DNA from: Clavelina lepadiformis
Lineage: Eukaryota; Chordata; Ascidiacea; Aplousobranchia; Clavelinidae
DNA length: 64,000 nt
Direction of reading: 5' to 3'
Assembly: GCF_947623445.1 (NCBI RefSeq)
Contig: NC_135245.1
Location: 2,425,501 to 2,489,500, forward strand
This document shows, piece after piece, positions 24,178 through 36,400 of the stretch. The stretch's first letter is position 1. Each line of letters opens with the position of its first letter. The notes under the pieces are model-generated. The model saw only the letters and a program-made list of their open reading frames with translations. It made no database searches and was not told where the DNA came from. Both the position numbers and the translations under genes were made by a program.

Positions 24178-24880
24178 GATCAAGTCAAAAGGTATAAATC
24201 TGCTGGTTGTGTGAGAAAGAAGTGGTGGCGCAGCGAAAACATCAACCAACAGCAAGTTCGAGATTCTCGGTTCAAACCTCTAACCTACCAAGCTTAGTCC
24301 AAAAAGACTATGTCGCTTAGTATAGCTCCCACTCACCAGGTAGGATACTCAAGGTTTTGCGATCAAAACCTTGCAAGGCGCTGGTGAAAGTCGAAGCGTG
24401 TGATAGGACTCCACAAAGTAGCAGTTTAATCCCTTAAAAAAAATTCTTTCCCGCAATGAAATAAGATCAAAAGGTATAAATGTACCAGTTGTGAGTGAAG
24501 TAAGCGGTGGCGCAGTGGAAACATCTGCCAGCAGCAAAGCAAAGTTCTCGGTTCAAACCTTTGTCCATCCAAGCCTAGTCTAAGAAGATTTCGTCGCAAA
24601 GTTCCCACTCCCAGGTTGGTCACTCAAGGTTTTGGGATCAAATCCCGGAGCAAGCGCTGGTGTTCCTTTCTTAGGAGATACAACAAAATAATCCTGAAAG
24701 ACTTTGAAAGTCAGTGTGCAACAGCGCCCAACAAAGTAAATATTTGCTCACCTAAAACTATTTCAGTCCCGCACAATTCAAGCTAAAACGCATAAATCTA
24801 CCGGGTGGGTGGGTAACCTCCCCAGCTCAGTAGAAACACCAGGGAACAGCAAGGCAAAGGTTCTCGGTTCAAACCCAGTG
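24178..24880 (+). repeat. Cluster of tRNA-like (SINE-type) repeat units
   Basis: Three diverged units start near 24178, 24461 and 24776 (spacing 283 and 315 bases), each opening with a motif like CAAAAGGTATAAATCTGC. The first two contain a box-A-like TGGCGCAGYG (24225-24235, 24508-24518). All have a box-B-like GGTTCAAACC (24269-24278, 24550-24559, 24866-24875). These are the internal RNA polymerase III promoter boxes of tRNAs and tRNA-derived SINEs. A-to-B spacing of about 35-40 bases is tRNA-like. Partial related units with GGTTCAAATCC-type boxes occur from about 23.9 kb. No intact cloverleaf was found. Confidence 0.55.
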
Positions 24881-24884
24881 AAGA

Positions 24885-24990
24885 TTCGGTCGGTCGCCGA
24901 AGGCGACTTGACTAACACCGACCTACCCCGCCTAGTCCTAGTGTCTAGTCGCCGAAGGCGACCCGTCGAGGCGCGCAGCGCCGAGTCATA
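24885..24990. repeat. GC-rich hairpin pair
   Basis: The 15-mer GTCGCCGAAGGCGAC, itself a 6-bp stem with a GAA loop, occurs twice (about 24893-24907 and 24948-24962). It is followed by a second short stem, GGCGC-GCA-GCGCC. The composition contrasts sharply with the AT-rich surroundings. Confidence 0.6.
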
Positions 24991-24999
24991 AGAATTTTG

Positions 25000-25763
25000 C
25001 TGAAATTTCTCAAAAATGCTAAGTCCAAAATTATATTTTGCTAAAACTTCTCAAATACTTCTTCTAAAACTTCTTTTTCTTGTAAGTTCTAAGTGACCAA
25101 GTGTTACTTCTATTCCAAGGTAGGCTACTCAAGACTCTGACGCTTAACCAACTGCAGCTAGAACAAAACAATTCATTAATATAATTTTTTCAGTATATTC
25201 TGTTTTTAAAAATGACGACAAATTCGTTGATGTTACACTCGTGGTATTTTCATTATTTTGGATTGTTTTCATAACAAAATAAGTCATAATAAATGACAAG
25301 ACTGAGCAATAAATGATTGAATCACGATTACAGCAGGAAACATGTTGCATGAAAACAGAAACATCATAAAAAAATAAACAAAAGCAGAGAAATCAATAAG
25401 TTTTTACTGTGTGATAATTGCAGAAAGCACAGCTTTACACACTTTTCGTGTAGATTTCACATTGTTTTTGCGTGGGTAACATACGTCAATTCAGCGACAA
25501 ACGACAATTAAACACTAAAAACGATGACGTCATCATCACTATAGTATTTTTTAACTTTGCGACTTTTTTGCTTTGCATACAATTAAAATAAATAATGGAG
25601 AAAGGTCAATAGCGGTAAACAGCTGTGTAATAAAAACAAACATCAAAACAATATCATAAACAAAGAAATGCATGGCAATAATTCTTTAAGATATGATGAT
25701 TACGGAAGCGTGGCTCCACACGCAATATAGTGTCATAATCTTCGCACACACAAATGATTTCTG
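25000..25763. other. Intergenic, nothing recognised
   Basis: AT-rich stretch between the hairpin pair and the piggyBac-like fragment. No gene, RNA or repeat was recognised. Confidence 0.35.
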
Positions 25764-26066
25764 TTATTTTTTGTGTGAATAGCACAAGTGAAAGCAGCTA
25801 GCAGGCCTAAACTTGTTTGTAATGAGTGGGATCTGTGTGGGATGATGTGGAGCTTGAATATGAAGATCTTTACTTTGTGGTCTTCCAAATGATAACAAAA
25901 GACTCTCGTTAGAACTTTCTTCTATCAATCTGTCACCTAAGAACAGAATGTAATCCAGTGAATCTTTGAACCATTTGAATCTTCCATTCTTTCTATAGAG
26001 TATGAATGCATTTGGTGTTGCCATATCCAGGGTGTGGCAGAACCGCTTCTTATAATAAATCTTCAT
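25764..26066 (-). pseudogene. piggyBac-type transposase C-terminal fragment
   Basis: About 100 codons on the minus strand, the frame continuing a little upstream of its first ATG. The segment YYKKRFCHTLDMATPNAFILYRK matches the late part of the piggyBac (DDE_Tnp_1_7) transposase domain, where the family has a K-W-F-LLD-A--NAYILY pattern just after the catalytic core. The catalytic aspartates would lie further upstream and no open frame continues there. It is therefore a relic of a piggyBac-derived element rather than an active transposase. No inverted ends were identified. Confidence 0.65.
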
Positions 26067-27136
26067 TATTCCTGCAGAAGTTGTTTGTACTCATATCGTT
26101 AATAATAACTATACACCACTCTTACTGCTTTAAAAATGCAACCGAATTTATGTCGTCAAAACGAAATACGAAGAACAATTGAACTTTCATGAGAACAAAA
26201 CGGTTATCGTACTTCTACTAAACACATCTTTTTCTTTTCATTTATTCCAACGTCAGTTTTAGAAAGTAAATTTACTTCCTCAAGTGCATAATTTTAAGCT
26301 GCAAGCGTTACGTCGAGATTTCATAAATAAAAAGGTTAAAACAATGCAATACGTTGATTAATTCAGTGACAATCAACGACAATGTTGTGCGAATAAACGT
26401 TAAGATTCGTAACAGAATACAACATTTCTAATGAATGAACTTATATATTTTATTTGTTAAAAATGACACAACTACCAACACAGAAAATTGTTGATATTTA
26501 ATCCCAGGTTATAAACTGCAGTGTTAACACTCGGCCTCACATTCTCCAAAAATCTATCTATAGACATCATACATCAGTGACAAAGCCAAATTCAAAACGC
26601 AAAGTGTGAAAATAAAAATATTTTGACTTTAAATGGGTGTAAAGTGTAGCAGTATAAAGCACTTTCCAGCTCTTAGTATAAAACTAGATAGGCATAATCC
26701 AAATGTCAGACAAAATTATAATTGAAAAAACATCACACGACATACGCACAAAACAAAAATGATGGCAAGTATCCCTTAACTTTAAGGCTTAAGGGTCAGT
26801 ACTTTTTAAGAAGTGCAAAGCGAAATAGTAAGGTCAGGTAGCACTAATTTTGTGAGTTTTAAAACAAGGCAAGAGTGTCAAGTGCAGAAAACAAAAATAT
26901 ACAACAAGAGTGTTTCTAAAATTACGTGACGTGTAACACAATGTGATACCATACCAGCTTCTCTGTAGAAACTGGAATAAAATACAGTTCATACTGTCGT
27001 AAAAGTGACATTATAAAATTGGCAGTTGTGGTACAACTTTTAGCAAAAAACACACCCACATAGTACTCCCATTTAACTGCATAGCAAAAGGCTAATTTAA
27101 TACAAACAAATGCTGTGTACAATAACAGCAGGCGTA
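26067..27136. other. Intergenic; holds one copy of a 28-bp direct repeat
   Basis: AT-rich sequence with no convincing gene. Positions 26899-26926 match 27303-27330 exactly. It probably contains the 3' UTR of the tentative minus-strand gene that ends at 27137. Confidence 0.4.
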
Positions 27137-29353
27137 CTAGCACCAACTACCGCTCTTCGCTGACGTCATCTGCACGTGACAGGAAGCTAGCGTTCCCAGA
27201 TCGACCGGCATTCGAAGATCATGACGTTTATGGAGGACGAATGCGTCATAGGCGTTCTTCATCTAAAAATTGGGAGTTTTAGAACCTCTAACTGTAAAAA
27301 TAATACAACAAGAGTGTTTCTAAAATTACGATATTAAATTACGATAGATTAAAAATTCTAAAAAAGCTTTCAGCGACTATGTCACATCTTATGAACGAAG
27401 TGACGTCAGTTAAATAGATGGTCGTTGTAAGCAGTATAAATACGGTCAAAGGCAGAAATAAAACAGTACTTTGTTTATTCTACTTGCAATGTTTTATTTT
27501 TTTGCAAAATACTCACGATAGCATTGAACGAGTTGGATGTTATAAACTCGTGTTTGTCGCAAAGCTAAAGACATGACGTCGTGATAACGTCATGCTTGAC
27601 AATTTACGTCATGCTTGACAACATACGTAAGGCGATTATTTGCAAAAAATATCCATTAACTCAATAACTTGCCACGTGTTGGTAAAAATATCTAAAGGAC
27701 AATTAATTTATTTTGAAATGTGTAATTGGTAGGGCTAATTGTAAGACCTGTTTCTGATACCTTTTAGTAAGAACTTATAATTGATGACCAACTCATTGTG
27801 TCTCATGATGTTGTTCACAACAAAAGTGCGCTTAACTCACATTTCACGCATTCATACATTCTAAAGCGATGAGAGCATTTCGTCATGCCAATTTCCGGAA
27901 CGCAGATTCAACACAAAAGCCTAAATAACGATAGTTATGGTTACTGAAAATGAATGAATAAATGAATGAATTAATGAAATGAATCAATGAAAATAAATTC
28001 TGGGTCTACTGTGCAAAGCCGACAGACCCATACCTAACGCTCATGTGTTCTATTACAATAATTACACCCTATACGAAGTGCAGCAAGTACATCTATTTCT
28101 ACCCGGAAATTTCACATAAACTGATGTAGAAGATCTAGTTTTTACAATACGACAATGTCTATAAAAAATCATGAGAAGCTTAAAAGCGAGAAGCATACGA
28201 AGAAGTTTATGGCCAGGAACTATTTTCTCTTCGACGAAATGGCGCCCCACCACCCGCCACTGCAGATAACAAGATTAACTGAGATCAAAACAAACTGACC
28301 TGTTAGAAAGGAGAAAACAAATGGAACTGGCAAGAGTATTGTCTTAACGGGCTTTTAAGATAGATCAGTGTTTCCCAACCGGGGTGCGACGAGATTTCAG
28401 GCAAAACAAGCGGTTTGTAATCTTATAATCACAAACAATGTTGTTTTAACAATTTTGTTTAGTTTTATCAGCTCCAAAGTAGACCTTTTCACATTACCGG
28501 TAACCACTAACCAGCTTATTCGTACATAAATAATGCAACAACGAAAATGGGTAAGCAACTTATGGTGTCGTGGATTTTTCACTGAAAAAGGGTGCCGCGA
28601 TCCAAACAAGGTTGGAAACCACTGGGCTAGATACGGTCATGATGAGATTGTATGGGCCTTGTCACAAGAACATCATCTGCTAACTTTACAGGGTCAGCAT
28701 CATCGCCGATTGGTGTATGAACCAGCTTGATTTGTAAAATCAGCAACTTTATCAGCGTTCGTTGATACAACGTTCGTTTTTTTATTGTCGATTTATGCTG
28801 TTAAACGAGGTAATATTCTCATTTAAAGTTGTTGACCAAAACTGTGCGCAAACCCACATTGGCCTATTTCAATGTATGTACAGTACATGTTTTTTTTTAT
28901 AAGCATAGCGTTAATTAAGCATACCCAGTCTGATTTTGTGTGACAATATAAAAGCCACTAAGCGTTATGGCCAGCTATGTTTATTCACGCGCACTAACAG
29001 TTATTACTTACTACTGTATAAGGCGTTTGCATTGTTACAGCGCGTTGTTTGGTGATATACATCATTACTCTCTTTATATATTTGAACATGTTTGATTACC
29101 TCGAGCCACGAAATTCTTGCCTTCTGAGCATAACCTTGGAACTTGGTCTTGAAACTTCTCATGCTAATAAGAAATGTGGTGTCGAAAAAACGACCATTTC
29201 TTCACAAGAAGAGAAAACAGGTCGGTTTACAGGTTTTGCCAGAGGTGGCACAACATCTTCTTTAGGAAAACATTGACTGTTTCGCTGCCCGACGCTACAG
29301 TAATTGCTCGCGGTATTTGCTTCGGATGAAAACGGCACAATTATGTCTCCCAT
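27137..29353 (-). CDS. Tentative small minus-strand gene, at least 4 exons
   Basis: Four codon-like blocks with splice signals, all in phase 0. Exon 29231-29353 starts with ATG (MGDIIVPFSSEANTASNYCS...) and ends CCT|GTAAAC. Exon 28666-28725 (or 28690-28725) reads LVHTPIGDDADPVKLADDVL. Exon 27517-27564 reads LCDKHEFITSNSFNAI and ends in GTGAGT. Exon 27137-27262 follows a good acceptor and reads MKNAYDAFVLHKRHDLRMPV... to TAG. The last exon is markedly more GC-rich than its surroundings. Joined they give about 117-125 residues, soluble, no signal peptide. Other exons may be missing. The size and the TSNSFNA-type motif recall small ciliary microtubule inner proteins, but I recognise no family. 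A hAT MITE (28366-28624) lies in the second intron. Confidence 0.4.
27949..27994. repeat. Simple (AATG)-rich repeat
   Basis: A run of degenerate AATG/ATGA units. A microsatellite-like tract of no evident function. Confidence 0.6.
28366..28624. mobile_element. hAT-type MITE with imperfect target duplication
   Basis: A 259-base element with inverted ends CAGTGTTTCCCAACC and GGTTGGAAACCACTG. The flanking octamers AGATAGAT and GGCTAGAT agree at six of eight positions, consistent with an aged hAT target duplication. No coding capacity. Confidence 0.75.
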
Positions 29354-30281
29354 TCACGCTCGGCGCGATAAAGAGCTGTTTTTGTTGAACGGCACGCGCC
29401 TTTAATCAGACCAAGTGACCATAATATGATTACGAGGAATCATCGGTATTTATTGAGGCATTTACAGGCGCGCAAATGAAGTGTATCAGTCTATTGCCCA
29501 TCCATCATCCGTGATAATTACTTTGTTAAACAAAATATGACAGCTGTAGTCATCGCCCTGGCGAAGGTTTTGTAACCTATTTTCCGCCTTGCTTGCTTGG
29601 TACCTTACTGCCTACAAGGTTAACACTCATTAGCCATGACACTCCAAAATATGCTTCACCAAAATGGAGAAAAAACTGCCATTAAATTCTTTACAAACGT
29701 GAGAATGTCAGTGGATTGAATAAAAGGCAACCTTTAGTGAGACGTAAGTACTGTATATATACTTGAGCAGTACTCTTGGGTGTAATGACCGTGCTATAAT
29801 AGTCATTGACAAATTAATAATGTCCGTATTTTCATGCACGTTTTAAGGCCTCACTTTTCCTCTGTGCATCAGCGCATGCTTTTAACAGCTAATAGCGATT
29901 TATTCGTACACACCGCGCCAATGACGAATAAATAAAATTATAGAAAAACGGTCAATATATTAAGTGCTTATATACGCGTGTCTGAGTAAACCAAGATTGA
30001 ACTAAAAGAAGCCTTACTATAACCTTCCTACGATTAACGAGGTCCACAAATACGTCATCGCATGGAAATGTATTCGAAAAAAATAGTAAATATGAAGCCA
30101 CAAAAATAGCACAAACAATAAAGAAACAACGGTGACGAAGGCTGATAAAAAACACGTATTTGAAGAAGTGGAACTATGGTAGGCTTGAAACTCTTTTAAA
30201 GAAACTTGAAGCAAGCAAACTATGAAGCAAGAAAAAACAAGCGTTAAAAAATTAATATAGAACTACTAAAACCTTTAAAAA
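29354..30281. other. Intergenic, nothing recognised
   Basis: About 0.9 kb between the tentative minus-strand gene start and the homeobox gene 3' end. No gene, RNA or repeat was recognised. Confidence 0.4.
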
Positions 30282-30287
30282 TTTATT
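30282..30287 (-). terminator. Poly(A) signal of the homeobox gene
   Basis: AATAAA on the minus strand, about 200 bases beyond the homeobox stop codon. Confidence 0.45.
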
Positions 30288-30483
30288 ATTTTGTGACCGG
30301 GGTGTCTTAACTCAAAGCACGAATAGAGGCAATTGTCAAACATGCAAACAGATGAAATAGCCTAATCAAGCAGAAACAATCAAGGTAGGCTACATGGGCC
30401 ACAATAGCTGAATAAAGCATAGCAAAAGTTACGGGCGCTTATACAGGAGTTATGCATAATAAACCAGCAATTGAAAAGCTCAG

Positions 30484-33400
30484 TTAAAGATGCAAAGATC
30501 CAGAGCCGTATCCCACCGGGGGTACATCAGTGGAAAATGCCTGGTGGTAGTGAGGTGAATCATGGAAGTGAGGGTTTGGATAAAGTCTATGATGGGGATG
30601 ATGGGTGACCGACGTTGCACCATAATGGGGCTGAGAATAAGGGTAAGTCGGCGAACGACGATTCATGTAAGCTGCTGTAACCATGGCGACAGAGGGCGGT
30701 GGTGACGTCATGCATTGCGTTGTCGGCGACGGGTAGCTTCCTTCGTAAGGTATGGGCCCGGCTTTGGGGTCCTTTGCACGAGACCTGAGAGACGACAAGG
30801 ATCTATCTATACTATTAGGGACCGGGCCATAACTGATGTTGGGGTAATTACTCGGATTACTGTGATATGACGTCATCATTCCACCGGTTTGTTGAGGAAA
30901 AGCGGCCGAACCGTGGGGTTGACGCACTGGAGAATACCCATCCGGGTAAAGATCGTGCGGATAAGCAGATGTGTTCTGGTACGGTTCTGAAGTGGGCATA
31001 GTCGTATCGGTGCCTCCGATGGGGTTCGCATCCGGGGTTGGTTGGGGTAAAACAGCCGGGTGGGGGTTCGCATTTTGAGGGGAACTCAAAATAGACCCGT
31101 TGGGTGAAGGGAGGCTGCTTCCGCAAGAAGATTGGACATCTATCGTTCTCGGATTAGGGTTCAAGGAGGAGTCTGATTTGGGAGTGGTCATCCAACCCGA
31201 ATAGGGCATTATCATGTTATTCGGATCTTCGGTAAACATAGCCGAGTCCGGCGCATGGTCGCCAGTGGGCGCTCTGTGTTCGGGGAAGTACCTTTGCACC
31301 TGGTCGCTAGATTCGTTTTTAGAGATGTTGTTGTAAGATCCCATTGTCTCTATGTTGGACTTCTCAACTGGATGAGCTAGATCTTGCTCATTGAAAGCTT
31401 CATGTGTTCCATCATCTGCGACAGCCATGTTCTTCTTCGGTTTCTTCTTCTTTCTCTTATCTCCCGATCTCGTCTCGCTTCCGGACTTTACATCTTCATC
31501 CAACGATCTTGTGTCTGGATCGTTAAATGTCTTGTCGCATCCCGAATCTTCATCTTCTTTGATCTCTTCGTCCTCCCTCGCCTTATCAGCACCGACATCA
31601 GTCGTATTGCCGCTGCCATCCGCGTTCTTGTCCGGGTTGGGCTTGTTCGACTTGTTTTGCATCTTGAGTTGCCGCCTTAGCTTTGCGCGACGATTTTGAA
31701 ACCAGACCTAAAAATAACAAGAATATTCTCGATGAAGAATGTTGTTGTCGTTTCGTACAACACTTAAAAAACTATGAACGACTCAGGTGTAATTAACGGC
31801 TGTTTTTGATTGACCGGTTTTGTTTTTTTAGCCTCCCTTAATAAGTTACAGTTGGGGAATTTTCTGTTGTCTGTTCAATGAGACAAAAACTGAAGAATCG
31901 CCTTCGCTTTAAGGCGAAGAAAATAGGGAGGGTAAACAGAGATTAAGATGAGTCAAGTGGCCAACTCTACTCAACGGTGAGTGGAACGAAAACAAGTTAA
32001 AGAGAAAAGTTTAAAAGAAAATTCACAACCGAAGCAGTTACGGAAATTATAATCAAATAGCTCTTTTGAAAACTTTCTTACGCTAAATATGATGCCAAAA
32101 CAGACATAATGCATGTTTGGTCACTCCCTTTGTATAATGGATATAGAGAGAGCATTTGACGTACCGAAGCTATTATTTCTGTTACATTACGCACAAAACT
32201 TTAAGCTCATTTGATGTAAATTGCATAAAATAAGCCATTTGACAATACTATAGAACAATGTTAAAGTTACCGGGGAACTCGACTAAAACAAGGCACGCCT
32301 CCTTGGGTTACCTAATGGGCGCCCGTGATTATCTAAACACCCGTTTCTAATCAGCTTAGGGTTCTGCTTTCGGCCGCAAATGGTGGGTTTGATGCATTAG
32401 CGCCCGTGTACGGATTGCAAAGTGCAGACAGCGCCTGTCTTAAACGGAGACAGCCCAGGTAACTGATCGCCGGTAGCGCAAAAGCAAGGCAAGTGGAATA
32501 AAAACTTTTCCCTTACAAAAACAAAATCCTGTTGTCCGGGACCCGAATGCGTGACCTTTGCTTCTGAGCAGATTTCGTAACAAAATATCGGGCAGTCTGT
32601 CGGACCCTTATCGTGGCCGCCTTAAATGGAGTGAATATTTGTCTGTTTTAACTATCTTGCTCACTGTTTGTGTTGGAAACCTGGCCAGCTTGATCTAAAG
32701 GAGACGAAGCAACTACAATTTACCAAACAAGCGTGGCTGGTGAAGTGGAAAAATCAAAGCAGGGGCGTAATGGGTTGCTCTTTCATATTCGGCACTTTCC
32801 ATCTTTCAGTCGGTCCAATCGGTGCCTGACTTTATTTACCCAACATAGGCAATCATTCAACTTACCCATAAAGGTCAAGCATTGTTTTGTAATACATAAC
32901 CGTTTATGACGCAATACAAGAAATGAAAATTCTCGGCGATGATAATGATTACAGATTTGAACCTACGCTGGGTTGCTAACGCGCTTTGCAACTCGATACT
33001 TGGTAACAATGACAAGAATTGTTGCGTAACAATGCCACTGCTTACAGGGCGATAATCAGTTAGTAAATAATAGTTTAACGATAATTAATTAAATAAACGT
33101 TAAAAGCGAGAGTCAACCTTACAATGTTGTGATTTTTAGAAAGGCCCATTTCAATAGAACACGGAATTGCCGAAATTCATAACAAAAATGGTTTATTGAA
33201 AATTGGTTTCCTTACGAAATAAAATTTTTGTGTCAGTTATCGTATTCTGTGATGGGTCATATGCATTATATTTTTGATATGCAATTAAAACATTTAACTG
33301 CACTGCAGTGTTTGCACTTGCTGATAATTTGTCAAAAAGAAAATATTATGTTGTCATTCTTTATAATTTATATTCAGCGAACCACTCGCACTTTAGCGCG

Positions 33401-36400
33401 TTAGTTTTAAAGCTTTCCACAATCACAGCTTTGGATGAGGGTAAGTATTTTGAATGAACTGGTCTGCAGATTAGTTTGAAGCATGACATCAAATTTAATC
33501 ATTTCATTACAAAAGTGTGACAAGGTTCCCGTGAAAATTTTCCGACTAATTTAATCTACAAAAGTCACTTTCAGAGCTATCTTATTACAACAACAGAAAA
33601 TTAGGTAAATTAACAACCTTGAATGAAATCTCTTTGGTCAGGGGATACCCCTAATCCAGGCAAATAATCGAATTCCGGTTAATTAACACCAGTTTAGCAG
33701 CGGATTAGCATATAATTGCTCAATCGCGAAACAGGGTGGCGCACTAACATCTAACCAACTCCTCGTTGTTGAGTTTATCAATTAACACTGGTTAAGGCTC
33801 ATTGAAAACGCTTATACAGCAGTGGGCGAAATAACAGAGCAGAAAGTCGACACATTGTCCTGAAATGGATACTGTCTGTAACAGTTTACTTTTACGCGTT
33901 GCAAGAACCGCAATTCTAGAAAATTCTAAGAGCTTTGTTCTGAGATTCACGTCTCATAGTCAAAGTGGAACTCCCACGGGTAACCAATGGCCAAAAGAAC
34001 GACGGAAAATCGGCAAGAAAAAACGGCTGAAAATACTTAACGTAGTTTCCGATTGGTTGTTGCTCGTCAACGATTATTACGTCACCATGAATAAACGTGG
34101 CAAACGCAGTAATCCGTTTGGAAAGTTTCCCAATCCTTGCGCTATAGAAATTGAAGAAAACTCGATATCTTAATCAACGCATTGTGACGACACAAACGCC
34201 TCTGTTAACGCACAGGAACAAGGGACTTAGCAGCTGCTGATTCGCCCATTTCCAGAAACATATTAAGTTTTGTTAAAATTTTAAAAGTTTACACAATAGT
34301 GTTGTTCGCTTAACTATTCGCTGTCAACAAAGAACAACACAAGAGATAGGAATGAAAATTAATTCGACCGTCTTTGCGACGCGTCGTAGGTTTCAGGAAG
34401 GTCGATTGGATGGGACCGGGGCGTTTTTGTCCTTTAATTATCGAATTAATTATTCGTTTTAAATTACAGATGCGAAATCTTCCTCGTTGCTTGTTTATCC
34501 CACACTTTACAAACGCGCCGAGATTAACTGAATAAATCAAATTGAGAATCAACTTTACTCGACAATTTTTATCTTGAGTCAAGCAATTCGGTTCAATTAG
34601 ACCTATTAGACGGTTTAATAGAAATTGATTAACTTTTAACAATAAACTAAGTGATGTAATTCTAATATTACGCAAAGAACCACATCAATATTATTGTAGT
34701 CGTATGTTCGTTTACATTATTACAGAGAACTAATTACTCACAAGTGTTACTAATTTAAAACCGTGTAAAAACAACCCAAAAAGATTACAAATTTGCGTTT
34801 AATTTGTCATTCGGCCATTTTTAAACAAAACCCGGCGAAAAAAACATAAACAGTGTGAGTCAATAATTTATAATTAGAAAACTCCTGTGTACTTATCTAT
34901 GATGAAGAAGCGGTTAACAAGAAAATCAATTATGAAAAAGAACAAGTTGATTTTGAAGTTTTTTTTCCCTAGACTAAGCGCTGGAGATAAATTATGACAA
35001 GTGGTTACAGATTACATAAACGACTAGAACAAGCACAAAAAATGTTGAAGAAAAACTTAAAAGACTTTTTGCAATGGATCAATCCATACCATTGTTTTTG
35101 CTTTGAACCGAAACAGTTTTCGGAGTTAGTTTTCATCAACATTAAGCTAATGAATTATCACGTCATACTCGTTTAGGCCAAAAGGTCTATGACATCATAA
35201 ACACGATGAACGCTTGACGGCAATTCTGCGACGCGCAATAAACGACGTGTAGTCAGTCCTAGTAAGGTGTCAGAGTTCATTTGTCTAATATGTGAATAGG
35301 ACATTAAAACGAGCTCAAACGAGCCCAAAGTTGTAGGCTAGACCGGTGAGATTAAAGTGGACTAGTTTACCATCATAATACAAACATGCTTTTACGAGCC
35401 TGATTTTAGGCTGCTGGCATGTTTGCAAAACAATTCACAGCCTGAAAAAATGAAGAGATTCGTCGATCCGAAAGTGAGTCCGCTCATCTTTGGCTGGCGC
35501 CGCATTTGGTTCAAGTTAAGTAAGTTCAAAGAAAGCTTTGTTTGTGGACATTTCGTTCCCCGGTTCGATCAAGCGGAAAACAGGCTACCCCGGATGCCTA
35601 CAGCCTACTTTCCACATCATTTAACGATTTTTAGATCCCTCTAAAGATCCCTGTCAATCAGCTGACTTCACCTAACCAGAGAATGTCATGACTCAATCAG
35701 TTAGCGCTTTTCAACCTTACAAGGTTTTAATGTGCGTTTATGAAGTGAATGTTACGACTCGGTGACGTAACAAAAGATGATTCGCGCTATCCATTAGAAG
35801 TGAAGCCACTTCCCATATCTATCATGTTTAAGAAATTGCGCATCAGGTAAATTACGGTAATGCGTAAAGAAATAAGAAAGATTTTTAGCGCTAAAACCTT
35901 TGTTGGGGTCACCAAAAATCAAAAACACCTTTGTTCGAAGGAAGCTGACACCCAAATGCTTTAATAAAACTGAGAGTGGATGGGAATAATAAAAAATATG
36001 GAAACAATTTGTTTTTCTGTAAAAAAAGGTGACAGAACACTCATAGACGCATGAAGCAAATCAAATGGACCTGACAATTTGAATTCAATGAATTCAAAAC
36101 TAAACAAAAACAATCATTTCAGCTAACGTTATAAAGAATGTTAATCATCCGAACGCGACTATACAGACAGCGTCATATTTCGCAACTTTTTAAGTCTATT
36201 AAAGCGCCTTTTAATTTTTAAGTCACGAAGTAGATTTTTTCATCATCGGGAGCGTGATCCAATTAAAAATCGGATAAATCCGCGATGATTAGATAACGAG
36301 GTTATCAGGGATAGCTTTTTACAACTTAAGGAAGCTTTGGCGATAGTAATGGACATCTCTTTGTCTTCTGTTACTATATCAGTCGCGATTTAAAATTCTC

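Noticed and set aside
24178-24880. Functional tRNA genes
   Set aside because: Box-A- and box-B-like motifs are present but no acceptor or anticodon stems pair into a cloverleaf.
28062-28253. 63-codon minus-strand frame as an extra exon of the hidden small gene
   Set aside because: A usable acceptor precedes it, but the C-terminal half is low-quality and no donor joins it cleanly to the next exon.
33865-34173. 102-codon plus-strand frame in the homeobox intron
   Set aside because: No family likeness and no splice context; length is within chance expectation for AT-rich DNA.
34310-34675. 121-codon minus-strand frame in the homeobox intron
   Set aside because: Longest unexplained frame here, but its composition follows the AT-rich background and no motif is recognisable.
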